Shown here: piece by piece, positions 16,787 through 26,204 of the stretch
Position numbering within the stretch: the first letter of the stretch is position 1
How the letters are laid out: each line of letters opens with the position of its first letter
Source: Bordetella genomosp. 12
GTDB taxonomy: Bacteria; Pseudomonadota; Gammaproteobacteria; Burkholderiales; Burkholderiaceae_B
Reading direction: 5' to 3'
Assembly: GCF_002261355.1 (NCBI RefSeq)
Contig: NZ_NEVU01000003.1
Location: 682,001-746,000 of the forward strand
DNA: 64,000 bases
Made by a program: the position numbers and the translations under genes
Notes under the pieces: model-generated
Database searches by the model: none
Seen by the model: only the letters and a program-made list of their open reading frames with translations
Told to the model about the DNA's origin: nothing

Positions 16787-18862
16787 TCAGGAGAAGAGCT
16801 TGCGTAGGCGCTGGCCGACGTCGATCGCGGGCGTGCCCGAGGCGGCCGGCAAGCCCTCGCCGCGCCCGTGCGGCAGCGCCGGCGGCTTGGGCAGATGATC
16901 GAACAGCGGCATCAGATCGTCGGGCAGAAAACGCGTGCGGGCCGCATAGACGTGCCGGTCGCCCATCCCGCTTTGCTGATGCACGTAGAAGCGCTGCGGC
17001 ACGAGCACCTGCAGGCGCTCACGCGCGCGCGTCATCGCCACGTAGAGCAGCCGGCGCTCCTCCTCGATCTCGTCGCTGCTGTCTGTGGCCATGTCCGACG
17101 GGATGCAGCCATCCACCGCATTGAGGACGTACACCGCTTTCCACTCCTGGCCCTTGGCCGAATGAATCGTGGAAAGAATCAGGTAGTCTTCATCCAGCAA
17201 GGGCTTGCCGGACTCATCGCTGGTGGCCGCGGGCGGATCGAGCGTCAGTTCGGTCAGGAAGCGTTCGCGGGTGGGGTAGCCCCCGGCCAGCCGGGCGAGC
17301 TGCTCCAGGTCGGCGCGGCGCACGCGGGCATCTTCGTACAGATGCTCGAGCAAGGGGGCATACCAGGCAAGCGCCAGATCGACGTCCGCCGGCCAGCGCG
17401 CCTGTTGGCTGCGCAAAGCGCCCAGCAACCCGACCAGCCCCTCCCATTGCGGCCCCGCGCCCGGTTTGAAGGCCTGGAGACAGGCTTGCGGATCGGCCGC
17501 CTCGGCCAGGGCATCCATGAGCTTGCCCGCTTTGGCCGGCCCGACGCCGGGCACCAGTTGCGCGACGCGGAATCCGGCCAGACGCGAACGCGGATTTTCC
17601 GCCCAGCGCAGCACCGACAGCAGATCCTTGATGTGGGCGGCCTCGAGAAACTTCAGGCCGCCGAACTTCACGAAGGGGATATTGCGCCGCGCCAGCTCCA
17701 GTTCGAGCGCGGCGCTGTGGCTGGCGGTGCGAAACAGCGCGGCCTGCGCGGTCAGGCGCAGGCCCTCCTCTCGGCGGGCCAGGACCTGATCGGCCACCCA
17801 GCGTGCCTGCCCGGCTTCGTCGCTCACATTGACCAGTTCGGGCTTCTGCTCGCTCTGGCGGTCTGTCCAGAGCGCTTTGGCATAACGCTGTGGCGCGCGG
17901 GCGATCATCGCATTGGACGCATCGAGGATGGGCTGCGTGCTGCGGTAATTGCGCTCGAGGGCGATGACATGCGCGCCGAACTGCTGCGGAAAATCCAGGA
18001 TGTTGCGCACCGTCGCGGCGCGAAAGGCATAGATGGACTGCGCATCATCGCCCACGACGGTCAGCCCCCGCCCGTCGGGTTTGAGCGCCTGCAGAATACT
18101 GGCCTGCAGGCGGTTGGTGTCCTGGTACTCATCGACCAGCACATGGTCGAAACGCGCCGACACATCGCGGGCAATGCCCGGGTCGGCCATCATCTCGGCC
18201 CAATACAGCAGCAGGTCGTCGTAATCCAGGATCTGCTGCTCCTGCTTGGCCTGCATATAGGCCTGGAACAGCCGCTTGAGCTCGGCCTCCCATTGGGCGC
18301 ACCAGGGGAAGGCGCACGCCAGCACGTCGGCCAACGGCTCCTGGCTGTTGATCACGCGCGAGTAGATCGCCAAACAAGTGCCTTTGAGCGGGAAGCGGCT
18401 TTGCGTGGCGCTGAACCCCAACTCGTGGCGCAGCATGCCCATGAGGTCTTCGGCGTCGCCGCGGTCGTGCACCGTGAAGGCTTCGGACAGGCCGATGCGG
18501 GTGGCGCAGTCGCGCAGCAAGCGCGCACCCACACTGTGAAAGGTGCCCGCCCAGGGCAGCGAAGGCGCCGCGCTGTCCAGCTTCATGACCCGGCGCAGCA
18601 CCATGCCCACCCGGCGGTCCATCTCCTGGGCGGCGCGGCGGGAAAACGTCAGCAGCAGCAAGCGCTGCGGATCGGCGCCATGCCGGATCAGATGCGCCAC
18701 GCGATGCGCCAGCGTGCTGGTCTTGCCCGAGCCCGCGCCCGCGATGACCAGCAAGGCGCCCGACGGGGCCGCGCCCGGCGCGATACCGAACGTGGCGGCC
18801 TCGCGCTGCTCGGGATTGAGTTCGTCCAGCGGATCGCTGGCATCGGCGTTGAGGGGAATCAT
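16787..18862 (-). CDS. UvrD/Rep-family superfamily-1 DNA helicase, SOS-boxed
   Basis: 691 residues from ATG 18862. SF1A motifs appear in order: Q-motif LNPEQREAATFG, Walker A VIAGAGSGKT (Ia TFSRRAAQEM), motif II VDEYQDTN, motif III VVGDDAQSIYAFR, motif IV ERNYRSTQ, motif V STIHSAKGQEWKAVYV and motif VI YVAMTRAR. It unwinds DNA 3'-5' with ATP. The sequence is divergent from canonical UvrD and may be a second paralogue. A perfect LexA-type palindrome ends 9 bp upstream of the start, and there is no Shine-Dalgarno, so a near-leaderless SOS-induced transcript is likely. The divergent DUF72 gene shares the region. Confidence 0.9.
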   Translation of the reverse strand: MIPLNADASDPLDELNPEQREAATFGIAPGAAPSGALLVIAGAGSGKTSTLAHRVAHLIRHGADPQRLLLLTFSRRAAQEMDRRVGMVLRRVMKLDSAAPSLPWAGTFHSVGARLLRDCATRIGLSEAFTVHDRGDAEDLMGMLRHELGFSATQSRFPLKGTCLAIYSRVINSQEPLADVLACAFPWCAQWEAELKRLFQAYMQAKQEQQILDYDDLLLYWAEMMADPGIARDVSARFDHVLVDEYQDTNRLQASILQALKPDGRGLTVVGDDAQSIYAFRAATVRNILDFPQQFGAHVIALERNYRSTQPILDASNAMIARAPQRYAKALWTDRQSEQKPELVNVSDEAGQARWVADQVLARREEGLRLTAQAALFRTASHSAALELELARRNIPFVKFGGLKFLEAAHIKDLLSVLRWAENPRSRLAGFRVAQLVPGVGPAKAGKLMDALAEAADPQACLQAFKPGAGPQWEGLVGLLGALRSQQARWPADVDLALAWYAPLLEHLYEDARVRRADLEQLARLAGGYPTRERFLTELTLDPPAATSDESGKPLLDEDYLILSTIHSAKGQEWKAVYVLNAVDGCIPSDMATDSSDEIEEERRLLYVAMTRARERLQVLVPQRFYVHQQSGMGDRHVYAARTRFLPDDLMPLFDHLPKPPALPHGRGEGLPAASGTPAIDVGQRLRKLFS

Positions 18863-18871
18863 GGCAATACA

Positions 18872-18887
18872 CTGTATATTTATACAG
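18872..18887. promoter_or_regulatory. LexA (SOS) box
   Basis: CTGTATATTTATACAG fits the CTGT-N8-ACAG consensus of gamma- and betaproteobacterial LexA, with only the central base pair off perfect dyad symmetry. It sits 9 bp before the helicase start and 39 bp before the DUF72 start, so it can control one or both. Confidence 0.85.
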
Positions 18888-18926
18888 ACTATACCGCGTT
18901 CCGAGCGCCCCTTGCGCAGCCCCCAC

Positions 18927-19826
18927 ATGAGCGTACTGATCGGCACCGCCTCCTGGACAGACCCCACGCTGCTGGCCTGCGGGCGTTTCTACCCGCCCCA
19001 GGCCCGCGATGCGGCGGCACGGCTGCGTTTTTACGCCGAGCACTTTCCGGTCGTGGAAGCCGACTCGCCCTATTACGGTCTGCCGACGCCGGAACTCACG
19101 CATGCATGGGCGCAGCGCACACCCGCGGGCTTTGTCTTCGACGTCAAGGCTTTCCGGCTGTTCACCGGCCACCAGACACCGCTGCGCGCCCTGCCGGCCG
19201 ATTTGCTGCACGACCTGGGCTGGCAGGCCAGCGAGGCGCGCGTCTGTTTCGATAACCAGATCCCCGCCGCCTGGCGCGAGGAACTCTGGCGCCGCTTTCT
19301 GTTGGCGCTCGAACCGCTGCGCGCGGCCGGCAAGCTGGGCCTGGTGCATTGCCAGTTTCCGCCCTGGGTGCGCAACGATGCGCGCGGCGCGGCGCGTCTG
19401 GCGGCATGCGCCGGGCAACTCGAAGCGCTGGACGCCTCCATCGAGTTCCGGCACGAAAGTTGGCTGCGCGACGCCGCCACGGCCGCGGCCACACTGTCCC
19501 GCCTGCGCGAGCGCGGGCTGGTGCACACCATCGTCGATGCGCCGCAGGGCGTTGACAACACCGTGCCGGCGGTGTGGCGCACCACCCGCGACGATATTGC
19601 ATTGCTGCGGCTGCATGGGCGCAATGCGCAAACCTGGCTGAACCGCGGTCCGGCCTCGTCCTCGCGCTTTCAGTATGAGTACAGCCCGCAAGAGCTGGCG
19701 GAACTGGCGCAACGCCTGCGCCAGCTTCCCGCGCAGCACACCCATGTCATCCTCAATACCAACTATCAGGATCAGGGCGTCAGGAACGCCCAAGGCTTGT
19801 TGCGCGCGCTGCAGGGGCCGGCTTAG
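18927..19826 (+). CDS. DUF72 (YecE-family) protein
   Basis: 299 residues from ATG 18927; the long upstream extension is antisense to the helicase and rejected. The DUF72 TIM-barrel signature is present: IGTASWTDPTLLACGRFYPP at the N-terminus, EADSPYYGLPTPE, EFRHESWL mid-protein and LRLHGRN later. The family's role is not established. It is divergent from the helicase with a LexA box in between, and its stop overlaps the convergent MocR gene by 4 bp. Confidence 0.87.
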   Translation: MSVLIGTASWTDPTLLACGRFYPPQARDAAARLRFYAEHFPVVEADSPYYGLPTPELTHAWAQRTPAGFVFDVKAFRLFTGHQTPLRALPADLLHDLGWQASEARVCFDNQIPAAWREELWRRFLLALEPLRAAGKLGLVHCQFPPWVRNDARGAARLAACAGQLEALDASIEFRHESWLRDAATAAATLSRLRERGLVHTIVDAPQGVDNTVPAVWRTTRDDIALLRLHGRNAQTWLNRGPASSSRFQYEYSPQELAELAQRLRQLPAQHTHVILNTNYQDQGVRNAQGLLRALQGPA

Positions 19827-21337
19827 GTCACCGCGCTTGCCAACGGGCTGCGCCGGGCCACCTCATTGAGGCTGGCCAGAAGGATTTCGAATTTGCGTGC
19901 GATCTGGCTTTCGGGCACGCAGGCGTAGCCCAGGAGCAAACCATGGCGGGCCGGTTCGGCGCCCGTGTAATAGCGCGACAGGGGCCGCGTCAGGACGCCG
20001 CGGGCCCGCGCCACATCGACCACGGCCGTGTCGTCGATGTCTTCCGGCAGGTTGAGGATGAGGTGCAGGCCGGCCTCGCTGGCGTCGCGGTGCAGCCATT
20101 GCGGCCCCAGACGCCGCTCGATGAGATTGACCAGAATCGCACGCCGCTTGCCGTACAGCATGCGCATGCGGCGGATGTGGGCCGCGTAATGCCCCTCCGA
20201 CATGAAGGTCGCCAGCGCGGCGTGCGTGATCAAATGGCCTTCGCGGTACAGCTCCGCATGCCCGGCCTGAAAGGCCGCGGCGAGATTCTTGGGCAGCACC
20301 AGATAGGCCACCCGCAGGCCGGGATAGAGCGTCTTGCTGAAGGTGCCCAGATAAATGACCGGCGCATCGGGCTCCAAGCCCTGGAGCGAGGAAATCGGCC
20401 GCCCCGAGAAGCGGAATTCGCTGTCGTAGTCATCCTCGATGATCCAACTGCCCCAGCGCCGGGCCAGGGCCAGAAGCTGCCGGCGGCGTGCCAGCGACAT
20501 CACCGTGCCCAGCGGATACTGGTGCGAAGGTGTTACGAAAATAAATCGCGGCGGCGTGCTCACGCTTTCGGCCGCGGCCGGCAGCAGCATGCCTTCCTCG
20601 TCAACGGGCTGCGGCTCCACGCGAACCCCGTTGGCACTGAGCACGGTGCGCGCGCCCCAATAGCCGGGGTTTTCTATCCAGGCGACATCGCCGCTGGCCC
20701 CCAACAGGCGCGTGGCCAGATCGATCGCCTGATGCGACCCTTCGGTGATGATGATTTGTTCAGGGTCGCAATCCACCGAGCGGGTCAGACCCAGATGCTC
20801 GGCCAGCACGGCGCGCAAGGCCGGCAGCCCGCCGCCGTAGGAATACGTCAGCAGCTCCGGCGCGGGCCGGCGCCACAACGCACTGAAAATCCGGCCGAAC
20901 TTGCGATGCGGAAACTCCGTGACATCCGGCACCCCGGGCATGAAAGCGCCCCATTGATAGGGCGACGCCGAGGCCCGGTCGACGATATGGGCGCCGCGCT
21001 CGGACAAAACAGGGCCCGATGGGCCATTGGCCTGGTGCCGCCGCGAGCGGCCGGTGGCCAGATAGGCATCGGGCACACTTGCCGTTACAAAAGTGCCATT
21101 CCCCTGCCGGCTGCGGGTATAGCCCTCGGCCTGCAACTGGGCGTATACATGAACCACGGTATTGCGGGCAATGCCCAGCTCGGCCGCCAGATCGCGGGTC
21201 GCGGGCAGACGGGTGTCGCCGGGCAGCGTGCCGTCCAGTATGGCCTCGCGGATCGCGCGGTACAGACGCTGATTCATGGGCCCGTCGGAAGCGTCACCCA
21301 AGCGCAGCAGCAACAAGTCGCCGACGATGGACCTCAA
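19823..21337 (-). CDS. MocR/GabR-like regulator with aminotransferase domain
   Basis: 504 residues from TTG 21337 (AGGT upstream); an ATG at residue 21 is possible. The N-terminal GntR winged helix spans about 20-90 (LPATRDLAAELGIARNTVVH). It is followed by a fold-type-I aminotransferase-like domain with the PLP-lysine motif GTFSKTLYPGLRVAYLV (about residue 330). MocR proteins use PLP plus an amine or amino acid as effector. It is divergent from gabT-gabD, so it most likely is the GABA-responsive activator, as GabR is in Bacillus. It could equally sense another amine. Confidence 0.88.
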   Translation of the reverse strand: MRSIVGDLLLLRLGDASDGPMNQRLYRAIREAILDGTLPGDTRLPATRDLAAELGIARNTVVHVYAQLQAEGYTRSRQGNGTFVTASVPDAYLATGRSRRHQANGPSGPVLSERGAHIVDRASASPYQWGAFMPGVPDVTEFPHRKFGRIFSALWRRPAPELLTYSYGGGLPALRAVLAEHLGLTRSVDCDPEQIIITEGSHQAIDLATRLLGASGDVAWIENPGYWGARTVLSANGVRVEPQPVDEEGMLLPAAAESVSTPPRFIFVTPSHQYPLGTVMSLARRRQLLALARRWGSWIIEDDYDSEFRFSGRPISSLQGLEPDAPVIYLGTFSKTLYPGLRVAYLVLPKNLAAAFQAGHAELYREGHLITHAALATFMSEGHYAAHIRRMRMLYGKRRAILVNLIERRLGPQWLHRDASEAGLHLILNLPEDIDDTAVVDVARARGVLTRPLSRYYTGAEPARHGLLLGYACVPESQIARKFEILLASLNEVARRSPLASAVT

Positions 21338-21338
21338 T

Positions 21339-21367
21339 TGGTTCTACCTGATATGCAAAAGTGGTTC
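21339..21367. promoter_or_regulatory. TGGTTC direct repeats between regulator and gabT
   Basis: Two copies of TGGTTC (21339-21344 and 21362-21367) are spaced 23 bp start to start, about two helical turns. MocR/GabR regulators bind direct repeats, so this is a candidate operator. The first copy abuts the regulator's start codon. Confidence 0.45.
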
Positions 21368-21478
21368 CTAAGAATGGGGCCATCTTAGCATTAAAGTATC
21401 AGGGTGACGCCGCTGGCGATGACCGCCTGGCCAGTCTTTCGCCGCGCAGCGGCTGCCTATTGCCAATTTGAGGCTTTG

Positions 21479-22744
21479 ATGAAAAACCGTGATCTGAATA
21501 CCCGCCGCGCCCTGGCCACTCCCCGTGGCGTGGGCGTCATGTGCGACTTCTACGCCGTGCGCGCGGAAAACGCCACCCTCTGGGACGCCGAAGGCAAGGA
21601 GTACATCGACTTCGCCGGCGGCATCGCCGTGCTCAACACCGGGCACCGCCATCCCAAGGTCATGGCCGCCGTGGCCGCCCAGCTCGACAACTTCACGCAC
21701 ACGGCCTACCAGATCGTGCCCTACGAGGGCTATGTCGCCCTGGCCGAGCGCATCAACAGCCTGGCTCCGATCGACGGCCTCAAAAAGAGCGCCTTCTTCA
21801 CGACCGGCGTCGAAGCCGTCGAAAACGCGGTCAAGATCGCGCGTGCCGCCACCGGCCGCTCGGGCGTGATCGCCTTTTCCGGCTCCTTCCACGGCCGCAC
21901 CCAGCTGGGCATGGCGCTGACCGGCAAGGTCGCGCCCTACAAGCTGGCCTTCGGCGCGATGCCGGCCGACATCTACCACGTCCCCTTCCCCAACAAGACG
22001 CAGGACATCTCGGTGGCCGACTCGCTGAAGTCGCTCGACCTGCTCTTCAAGGTGGATATCGATCCCAAGCGCGTGGCCGCCATCATTCTCGAGCCGGTCC
22101 AGGGCGAAGGCGGCTTTAACGTCACCCCGCCCGAACTCATGGTCGCCCTGCGCAAGCTCTGCGACGAGCACGGCATTCTGCTGATTGCTGACGAAGTGCA
22201 GACCGGCTTCGCGCGCACCGGCAAGCTCTTCGCCATGGAACACCATTCCGTGCAGGCCGACATCATCACCATGGCCAAGAGCCTGGGCGGCGGCATGCCT
22301 ATTTCGGGCGTGGTCGGCCGTGCCGAAGTCATGGATGGTCCGGCCGCCGGCGGCCTGGGCGGCACCTACGCCGGCAACCCGCTGGCCGTGGCGGCCTCGC
22401 TGGCCGTGCTGGATGTGATCGCCGAAGAAAAACTCTGCGAACGCTCCACGGCCCTGGGCCAGCGCCTGCAGGATCGCCTCAACAGCCTGCGCGACAAGGT
22501 GCCCGCCATCGCCGACGTGCGCGGCCTGGGCTCCATGGTTGCCCTCGAATTGCATGACCCCGCCACCGGCAAGCCGGACGCCGAGGCCGTCAAGCGCGTG
22601 CAGCAAAAGGCCATCGAGAAAGGCCTGCTCTTGCTGAGCTGCGGCGTGTATGGCAACGTGTTGCGTTTCCTGTACCCGTTGACCATTCCCGATGCCCAGT
22701 TCGATCGTGCGCTGGACATCCTCACCGAAGCCCTGACCGCCTGA
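21479..22744 (+). CDS. gabT: 4-aminobutyrate aminotransferase
   Basis: 421 residues from ATG 21479. It is a class-III aminotransferase with GGIAVLNTGHRHPKV near the N-terminus, ADEVQTGFARTGK around 238-249 and the PLP lysine Lys267 in MAKSLGGGMP. It converts GABA plus 2-oxoglutarate to succinate semialdehyde plus glutamate. Downstream gabD consumes the semialdehyde and the divergent MocR gene is the likely regulator. 5-aminovalerate is an alternative substrate for this family. The gap to gabD is 72 bp. Confidence 0.93.
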   Translation: MKNRDLNTRRALATPRGVGVMCDFYAVRAENATLWDAEGKEYIDFAGGIAVLNTGHRHPKVMAAVAAQLDNFTHTAYQIVPYEGYVALAERINSLAPIDGLKKSAFFTTGVEAVENAVKIARAATGRSGVIAFSGSFHGRTQLGMALTGKVAPYKLAFGAMPADIYHVPFPNKTQDISVADSLKSLDLLFKVDIDPKRVAAIILEPVQGEGGFNVTPPELMVALRKLCDEHGILLIADEVQTGFARTGKLFAMEHHSVQADIITMAKSLGGGMPISGVVGRAEVMDGPAAGGLGGTYAGNPLAVAASLAVLDVIAEEKLCERSTALGQRLQDRLNSLRDKVPAIADVRGLGSMVALELHDPATGKPDAEAVKRVQQKAIEKGLLLLSCGVYGNVLRFLYPLTIPDAQFDRALDILTEALTA

Positions 22745-22816
22745 TACCCGGCTGTCCGATCCACGCGCGGGATGGAGCACCCATCCCGCGCGTGTCTTAT
22801 TCAGAAGGAAATACTC

Positions 22817-24280
22817 ATGTCCTTGACCAAGACCCTGAGCCGTCCCGATCTGCTGCGTGACGCCTGCTTCATCGACGGCAAGTGGGTGGCCGCGACCGGG
22901 GCCAGCATTCCCGTGGACAATCCGGCCACCGGCAAGACCATCGTGTCGGTGCCCAAGCTGGGCCGCAAGGAAGCCGAAGCCGCCATCGCCAGCGCCGAAA
23001 AGGCGCTGCCCGCCTGGGCCGCCAAGACCGGCAAGGAGCGCGGCGCCATCCTGCTCAAGTGGGCCAACCTCATGATGCAGCACCAGCAGGATCTGGCCAC
23101 CATCATGACCTCGGAGCAGGGCAAGCCGCTGCCCGAGGCCGCCGGCGAAATCGCCTATGCCGCCTCGTTCCTGGAGTGGTTCGGCGAAGAAGCCAAGCGC
23201 ATCGACGGCGATGTGCTGCAAAGCCCCAAGGCCGGCCAGCGCATCATGGTGCTCAAGCAGCCGATCGGTGTCACGGCAGCGATCACCCCGTGGAACTTCC
23301 CCGCCGCCATGATCACCCGCAAGGTAGGCCCGGCCCTGGCCGCCGGCTGCCCCATGGTGGTCAAGCCCGCCCAGCAAACGCCGCTGACCGCGCTGGCCCT
23401 GGCTGTGCTGGCCGAAGAAGCCGGTGTGCCTGCCGGCGTGTTCCATGTGATCACCGGCAGCTCGCGTGAAATCGGCGCGGCGCTGTGCGAAAGCGACGTG
23501 GTCCGCAAGCTGAGCTTCACGGGCTCGACCGAAGTCGGCCGCACCCTGATGGAGCAATGCGCCCCCACCATCAAGAAGCTGTCGCTCGAACTCGGCGGCA
23601 ACGCGCCTTTCATCGTTTTCGACGACGCCGACCTCGATCGCGCCGTCGATGGCATCCTGGCCTCCAAGTACCGCAATGCCGGCCAGACCTGCGTCTGCGC
23701 CAACCGCATCTACATCCAGGCAGGCGTCTACGAAGAAGTCGCCAAGCGCCTGGTTGCCAAGGTGCAGGCCATGAAGGTCGGCGACGGCTTCGAGCAAGGC
23801 GTGACCCAGGGTCCGCTGATCGATGACGCGGCCGTGGCCAAGGTCAAGGAGCACATCCAGGACGCCGTGGGCAAGGGCGCCAAGGTCGTCACCGGCGGCA
23901 AGGCCCATGCGCTGGGCGGCAACTTCTTCGAACCCACCGTGGTGCGCGACGTGACGCAATCCATGTTGTTCGCGGCGGAAGAAACCTTCGGCCCGGTGGC
24001 CCCGCTGTTCAAGTTCGAAACCGAAGAAGAAGTCATCAAGTACTCCAATGACACCATCTTCGGCCTGGCCGCCTATTTCTTCACGCGCGATTACGCCCGC
24101 ATCTGGCGCGTATCCGAAGCGCTGGAGTACGGCATTGTCGGCATCAACACCGGCCTGATTTCCAACGAAGTCGGCCCGTTCGGTGGCGTCAAGCAATCCG
24201 GCCTGGGACGCGAAGGCTCCAAGTACGGCATCGAGGACTACCTCGAACTGAAGTACCTCTGCGTGGATCTGGGCGCCTGA
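22817..24280 (+). CDS. gabD: Succinate-semialdehyde dehydrogenase
   Basis: 487 residues from ATG 22817 (AAGGA upstream). It is an aldehyde dehydrogenase with TPWNFPAAMITRK, FTGSTEVGR, the general base Glu in LSLELGGNAPF and the nucleophile Cys in GQTCVCANR. The adjacent second Cys is typical of GabD, where it can form a redox switch. It oxidises succinate semialdehyde to succinate with NAD(P)+, finishing the GABA route started by gabT. A strong terminator follows 38 bp after the stop. Confidence 0.93.
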   Translation: MSLTKTLSRPDLLRDACFIDGKWVAATGASIPVDNPATGKTIVSVPKLGRKEAEAAIASAEKALPAWAAKTGKERGAILLKWANLMMQHQQDLATIMTSEQGKPLPEAAGEIAYAASFLEWFGEEAKRIDGDVLQSPKAGQRIMVLKQPIGVTAAITPWNFPAAMITRKVGPALAAGCPMVVKPAQQTPLTALALAVLAEEAGVPAGVFHVITGSSREIGAALCESDVVRKLSFTGSTEVGRTLMEQCAPTIKKLSLELGGNAPFIVFDDADLDRAVDGILASKYRNAGQTCVCANRIYIQAGVYEEVAKRLVAKVQAMKVGDGFEQGVTQGPLIDDAAVAKVKEHIQDAVGKGAKVVTGGKAHALGGNFFEPTVVRDVTQSMLFAAEETFGPVAPLFKFETEEEVIKYSNDTIFGLAAYFFTRDYARIWRVSEALEYGIVGINTGLISNEVGPFGGVKQSGLGREGSKYGIEDYLELKYLCVDLGA

Positions 24281-24318
24281 TCGCCCTGGCCGCCTCGGCG
24301 GCCCCCACCTGAGGCAAT

Positions 24319-24355
24319 GCCCCCCGACAGCCACCCGGCTGCCGGGGGGCATTTT
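24319..24355 (+). terminator. Rho-independent terminator after gabTD
   Basis: Stem GCCCCCCG / CGGGGGGC continued by CAGCC / GGCTG, with a 4-nt loop and then ATTTT. Confidence 0.85.
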
Positions 24356-24477
24356 GCATGCCGACACCGGGCGGCCACCCGGCAATGTCCGCAGCTTGCG
24401 GCATCGCGCGCTTTTTTCATCTGGCGCTCGAGCAGGCATGCTAGATTGGCGGCTCCCTCGCATCCGCCCCGAACATC

Positions 24478-25356
24478 ATGAGCCGCACACTGACGCGCGA
24501 CGATCTGCGTCGCATCATGGCCATTCTGGCCGAGGCCGCCCAGGTCGAGATCCTGCCGCGCTTTCGCAACCTGCCCGTGCAAGCCGTGCGCGGCAAGACG
24601 TCGCCGCGCGACCTCGTCACCGATGCCGACGAAGGCGCCGAGCGCCTGATCAGCGCGCGTCTGGCCAAGCTGTTCCCCGGCGCGGTGCTCATCGGCGAAG
24701 AAGCCAGCACCCTCAACCCGGCCTTGCTGAACATGCTGGTCGATGCCGAGCTGGCGTTTCTCATCGATCCGATCGACGGCACCCGCAACTACGTCGCGGG
24801 GCTGCCGCTGTTCGGCATGATGGTGGCCGCCTGCCACAAGGGCGACGTCATGGCCGGCATCATCTACGACCCCATCAATCGCGATGCCGCCATGGCCATC
24901 CGCGGCGAAGGCGCGTGGTTCGAACATGAGAACGGCAGCCAGGAAGTCATGAAGGTGGCTCAGCCCGCGCCACCCGAGGACATGGACGGCATCATTGCCA
25001 CCGGCTCCTTGCCCGATGCGCAGCGCCAGACGGTCAATGGCAACCTGGCGCAACTGGCCAGCACCGCCTATTTGCGCTGCGCCGCGCACGAGTACCGCAT
25101 GGCGGCTTCAGGCCATGTGCATCTGCTGTTCTACAACAAGCTCATGCCCTGGGATCACGCCGCGGGCTGGCTGCTGCACCGCGAGGCGGGCGGCTATTCC
25201 GCCCATTTCGACGGCACGCCCTACAAGCCCACGCATCGCAGCGGCGGCCTGCTCTACGCCCCGGATGCGGGCAGTTGGCATGCGGCGCACCGGGTGCTGT
25301 TCGGCAGCGATGCACCGCTGCTGGATCATCCCGCCAACGCCTCGCCCGCTAGCTGA
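24478..25356 (+). CDS. Inositol-monophosphatase-family phosphatase
   Basis: 292 residues. The metal-binding signatures of the IMPase/CysQ/HisN superfamily are present: DLVTDADEGAE, GEEAS, FLIDPIDGTRNYVAG and the C-terminal PWDHAAGWLLHREAGG. These residues bind Mg2+ and the phosphate ester. The substrate may be inositol phosphate, 3'-phosphoadenosine 5'-phosphate or histidinol phosphate; the sequence does not decide. It stands alone behind the gab terminator. Its 3' end overlaps the convergent sirtuin gene by 8 bp. Confidence 0.88.
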   Translation: MSRTLTRDDLRRIMAILAEAAQVEILPRFRNLPVQAVRGKTSPRDLVTDADEGAERLISARLAKLFPGAVLIGEEASTLNPALLNMLVDAELAFLIDPIDGTRNYVAGLPLFGMMVAACHKGDVMAGIIYDPINRDAAMAIRGEGAWFEHENGSQEVMKVAQPAPPEDMDGIIATGSLPDAQRQTVNGNLAQLASTAYLRCAAHEYRMAASGHVHLLFYNKLMPWDHAAGWLLHREAGGYSAHFDGTPYKPTHRSGGLLYAPDAGSWHAAHRVLFGSDAPLLDHPANASPAS

Positions 25357-26173
25357 ACAACGCCCCCAGCACCTGATCACAGGGCTGGCTGATCTTGAGC
25401 GCCAGCAGATCATCGGCCCGGGTACGGCCCAGATTGATGGCGGCCACGGGCTTGCCCTCGCGGGCCGCGGCCTGCACATAGCGATAGCCCGAGTGCACCA
25501 TCAGCGATGAGCCGACGACCAGTACCGCATCCGCGGCGGCCAGACCGGCGTAGGCACGCGCCGTGCGGGCGCTGGGCACCAACTCGCCGAAAAACACCAC
25601 ATCGGGTTTGACGATGCCGCCGCAACGCGGGCAGGCAGGCACCTCGAACAGGCTGAAATCCACGCCCTCCAGATCGGCATCACCGTCGGGGGCATCGTCG
25701 GCATCGAGAAACGCCCAGGCCGGATTCATGGCCTCGAGCTGCTCTTGCCAGGCTTTGCGCGGCCCCACCCAATCGCAGCGCGTACAGCGCACCTCGTCCA
25801 GGCGGCCGTGCAGATCGACCACGGCCCGGCTGCCGGCCGCCTCGTGCAGGCCATCCACGTTCTGCGTCACCAGTAAGGCGATGCGGCCCGCGTGCTCGAG
25901 CCGCGCCAGCGCCAGGTGCGCGGCATTGGGCCTGACCTGCCCGAAGCGCCGCCAGCCGATCAGGCCGCGCGCCCAGTAGCGCGCTCGAGCCAGATCCGTG
26001 GCCATGAAGGTCTGAAAATCAATCGGCGGCTTACGCTTCCATTGGCCCTCGACATCGCGATAATCCGGGATGCCCGACGGCGTGCTGCAGCCCGCCCCCG
26101 TCAGGACAAACAGCTGCCGGTGGCCGTCGATGAAGGCCCGCAACGCCTCGATCTGATCTGGTATCGCATCCAT
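25349..26173 (-). CDS. Sir2-family NAD-dependent protein deacylase
   Basis: 274 residues with the full sirtuin motif set: GAGCS (26-30), GIPDYR (34-39), TQNVDGLH (103-110), catalytic His122 in DLHGRL, and zinc cysteines 130/133 and 181/184. FFGE follows at 194-197. The long insert between the zinc pairs and the motif pattern resemble class-II (SIRT4-like) bacterial sirtuins. It removes acyl groups from lysines using NAD+, giving O-acyl-ADP-ribose. It is 31 bp downstream of cysE on the same strand and may be co-transcribed. Confidence 0.92.
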   Translation of the reverse strand: MDAIPDQIEALRAFIDGHRQLFVLTGAGCSTPSGIPDYRDVEGQWKRKPPIDFQTFMATDLARARYWARGLIGWRRFGQVRPNAAHLALARLEHAGRIALLVTQNVDGLHEAAGSRAVVDLHGRLDEVRCTRCDWVGPRKAWQEQLEAMNPAWAFLDADDAPDGDADLEGVDFSLFEVPACPRCGGIVKPDVVFFGELVPSARTARAYAGLAAADAVLVVGSSLMVHSGYRYVQAAAREGKPVAAINLGRTRADDLLALKISQPCDQVLGALFS

Positions 26174-26204
26174 GCGCGGACCTCCTGCCGGCAGCCCCGC
26201 GCGC

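Noticed and set aside
21368-24463. 1031-residue minus-strand open frame opposite gabTD
   Set aside because: His/Gly/Ala/Gln-rich composition with no motif; it is the antisense shadow of two clear enzymes in GC-rich DNA.
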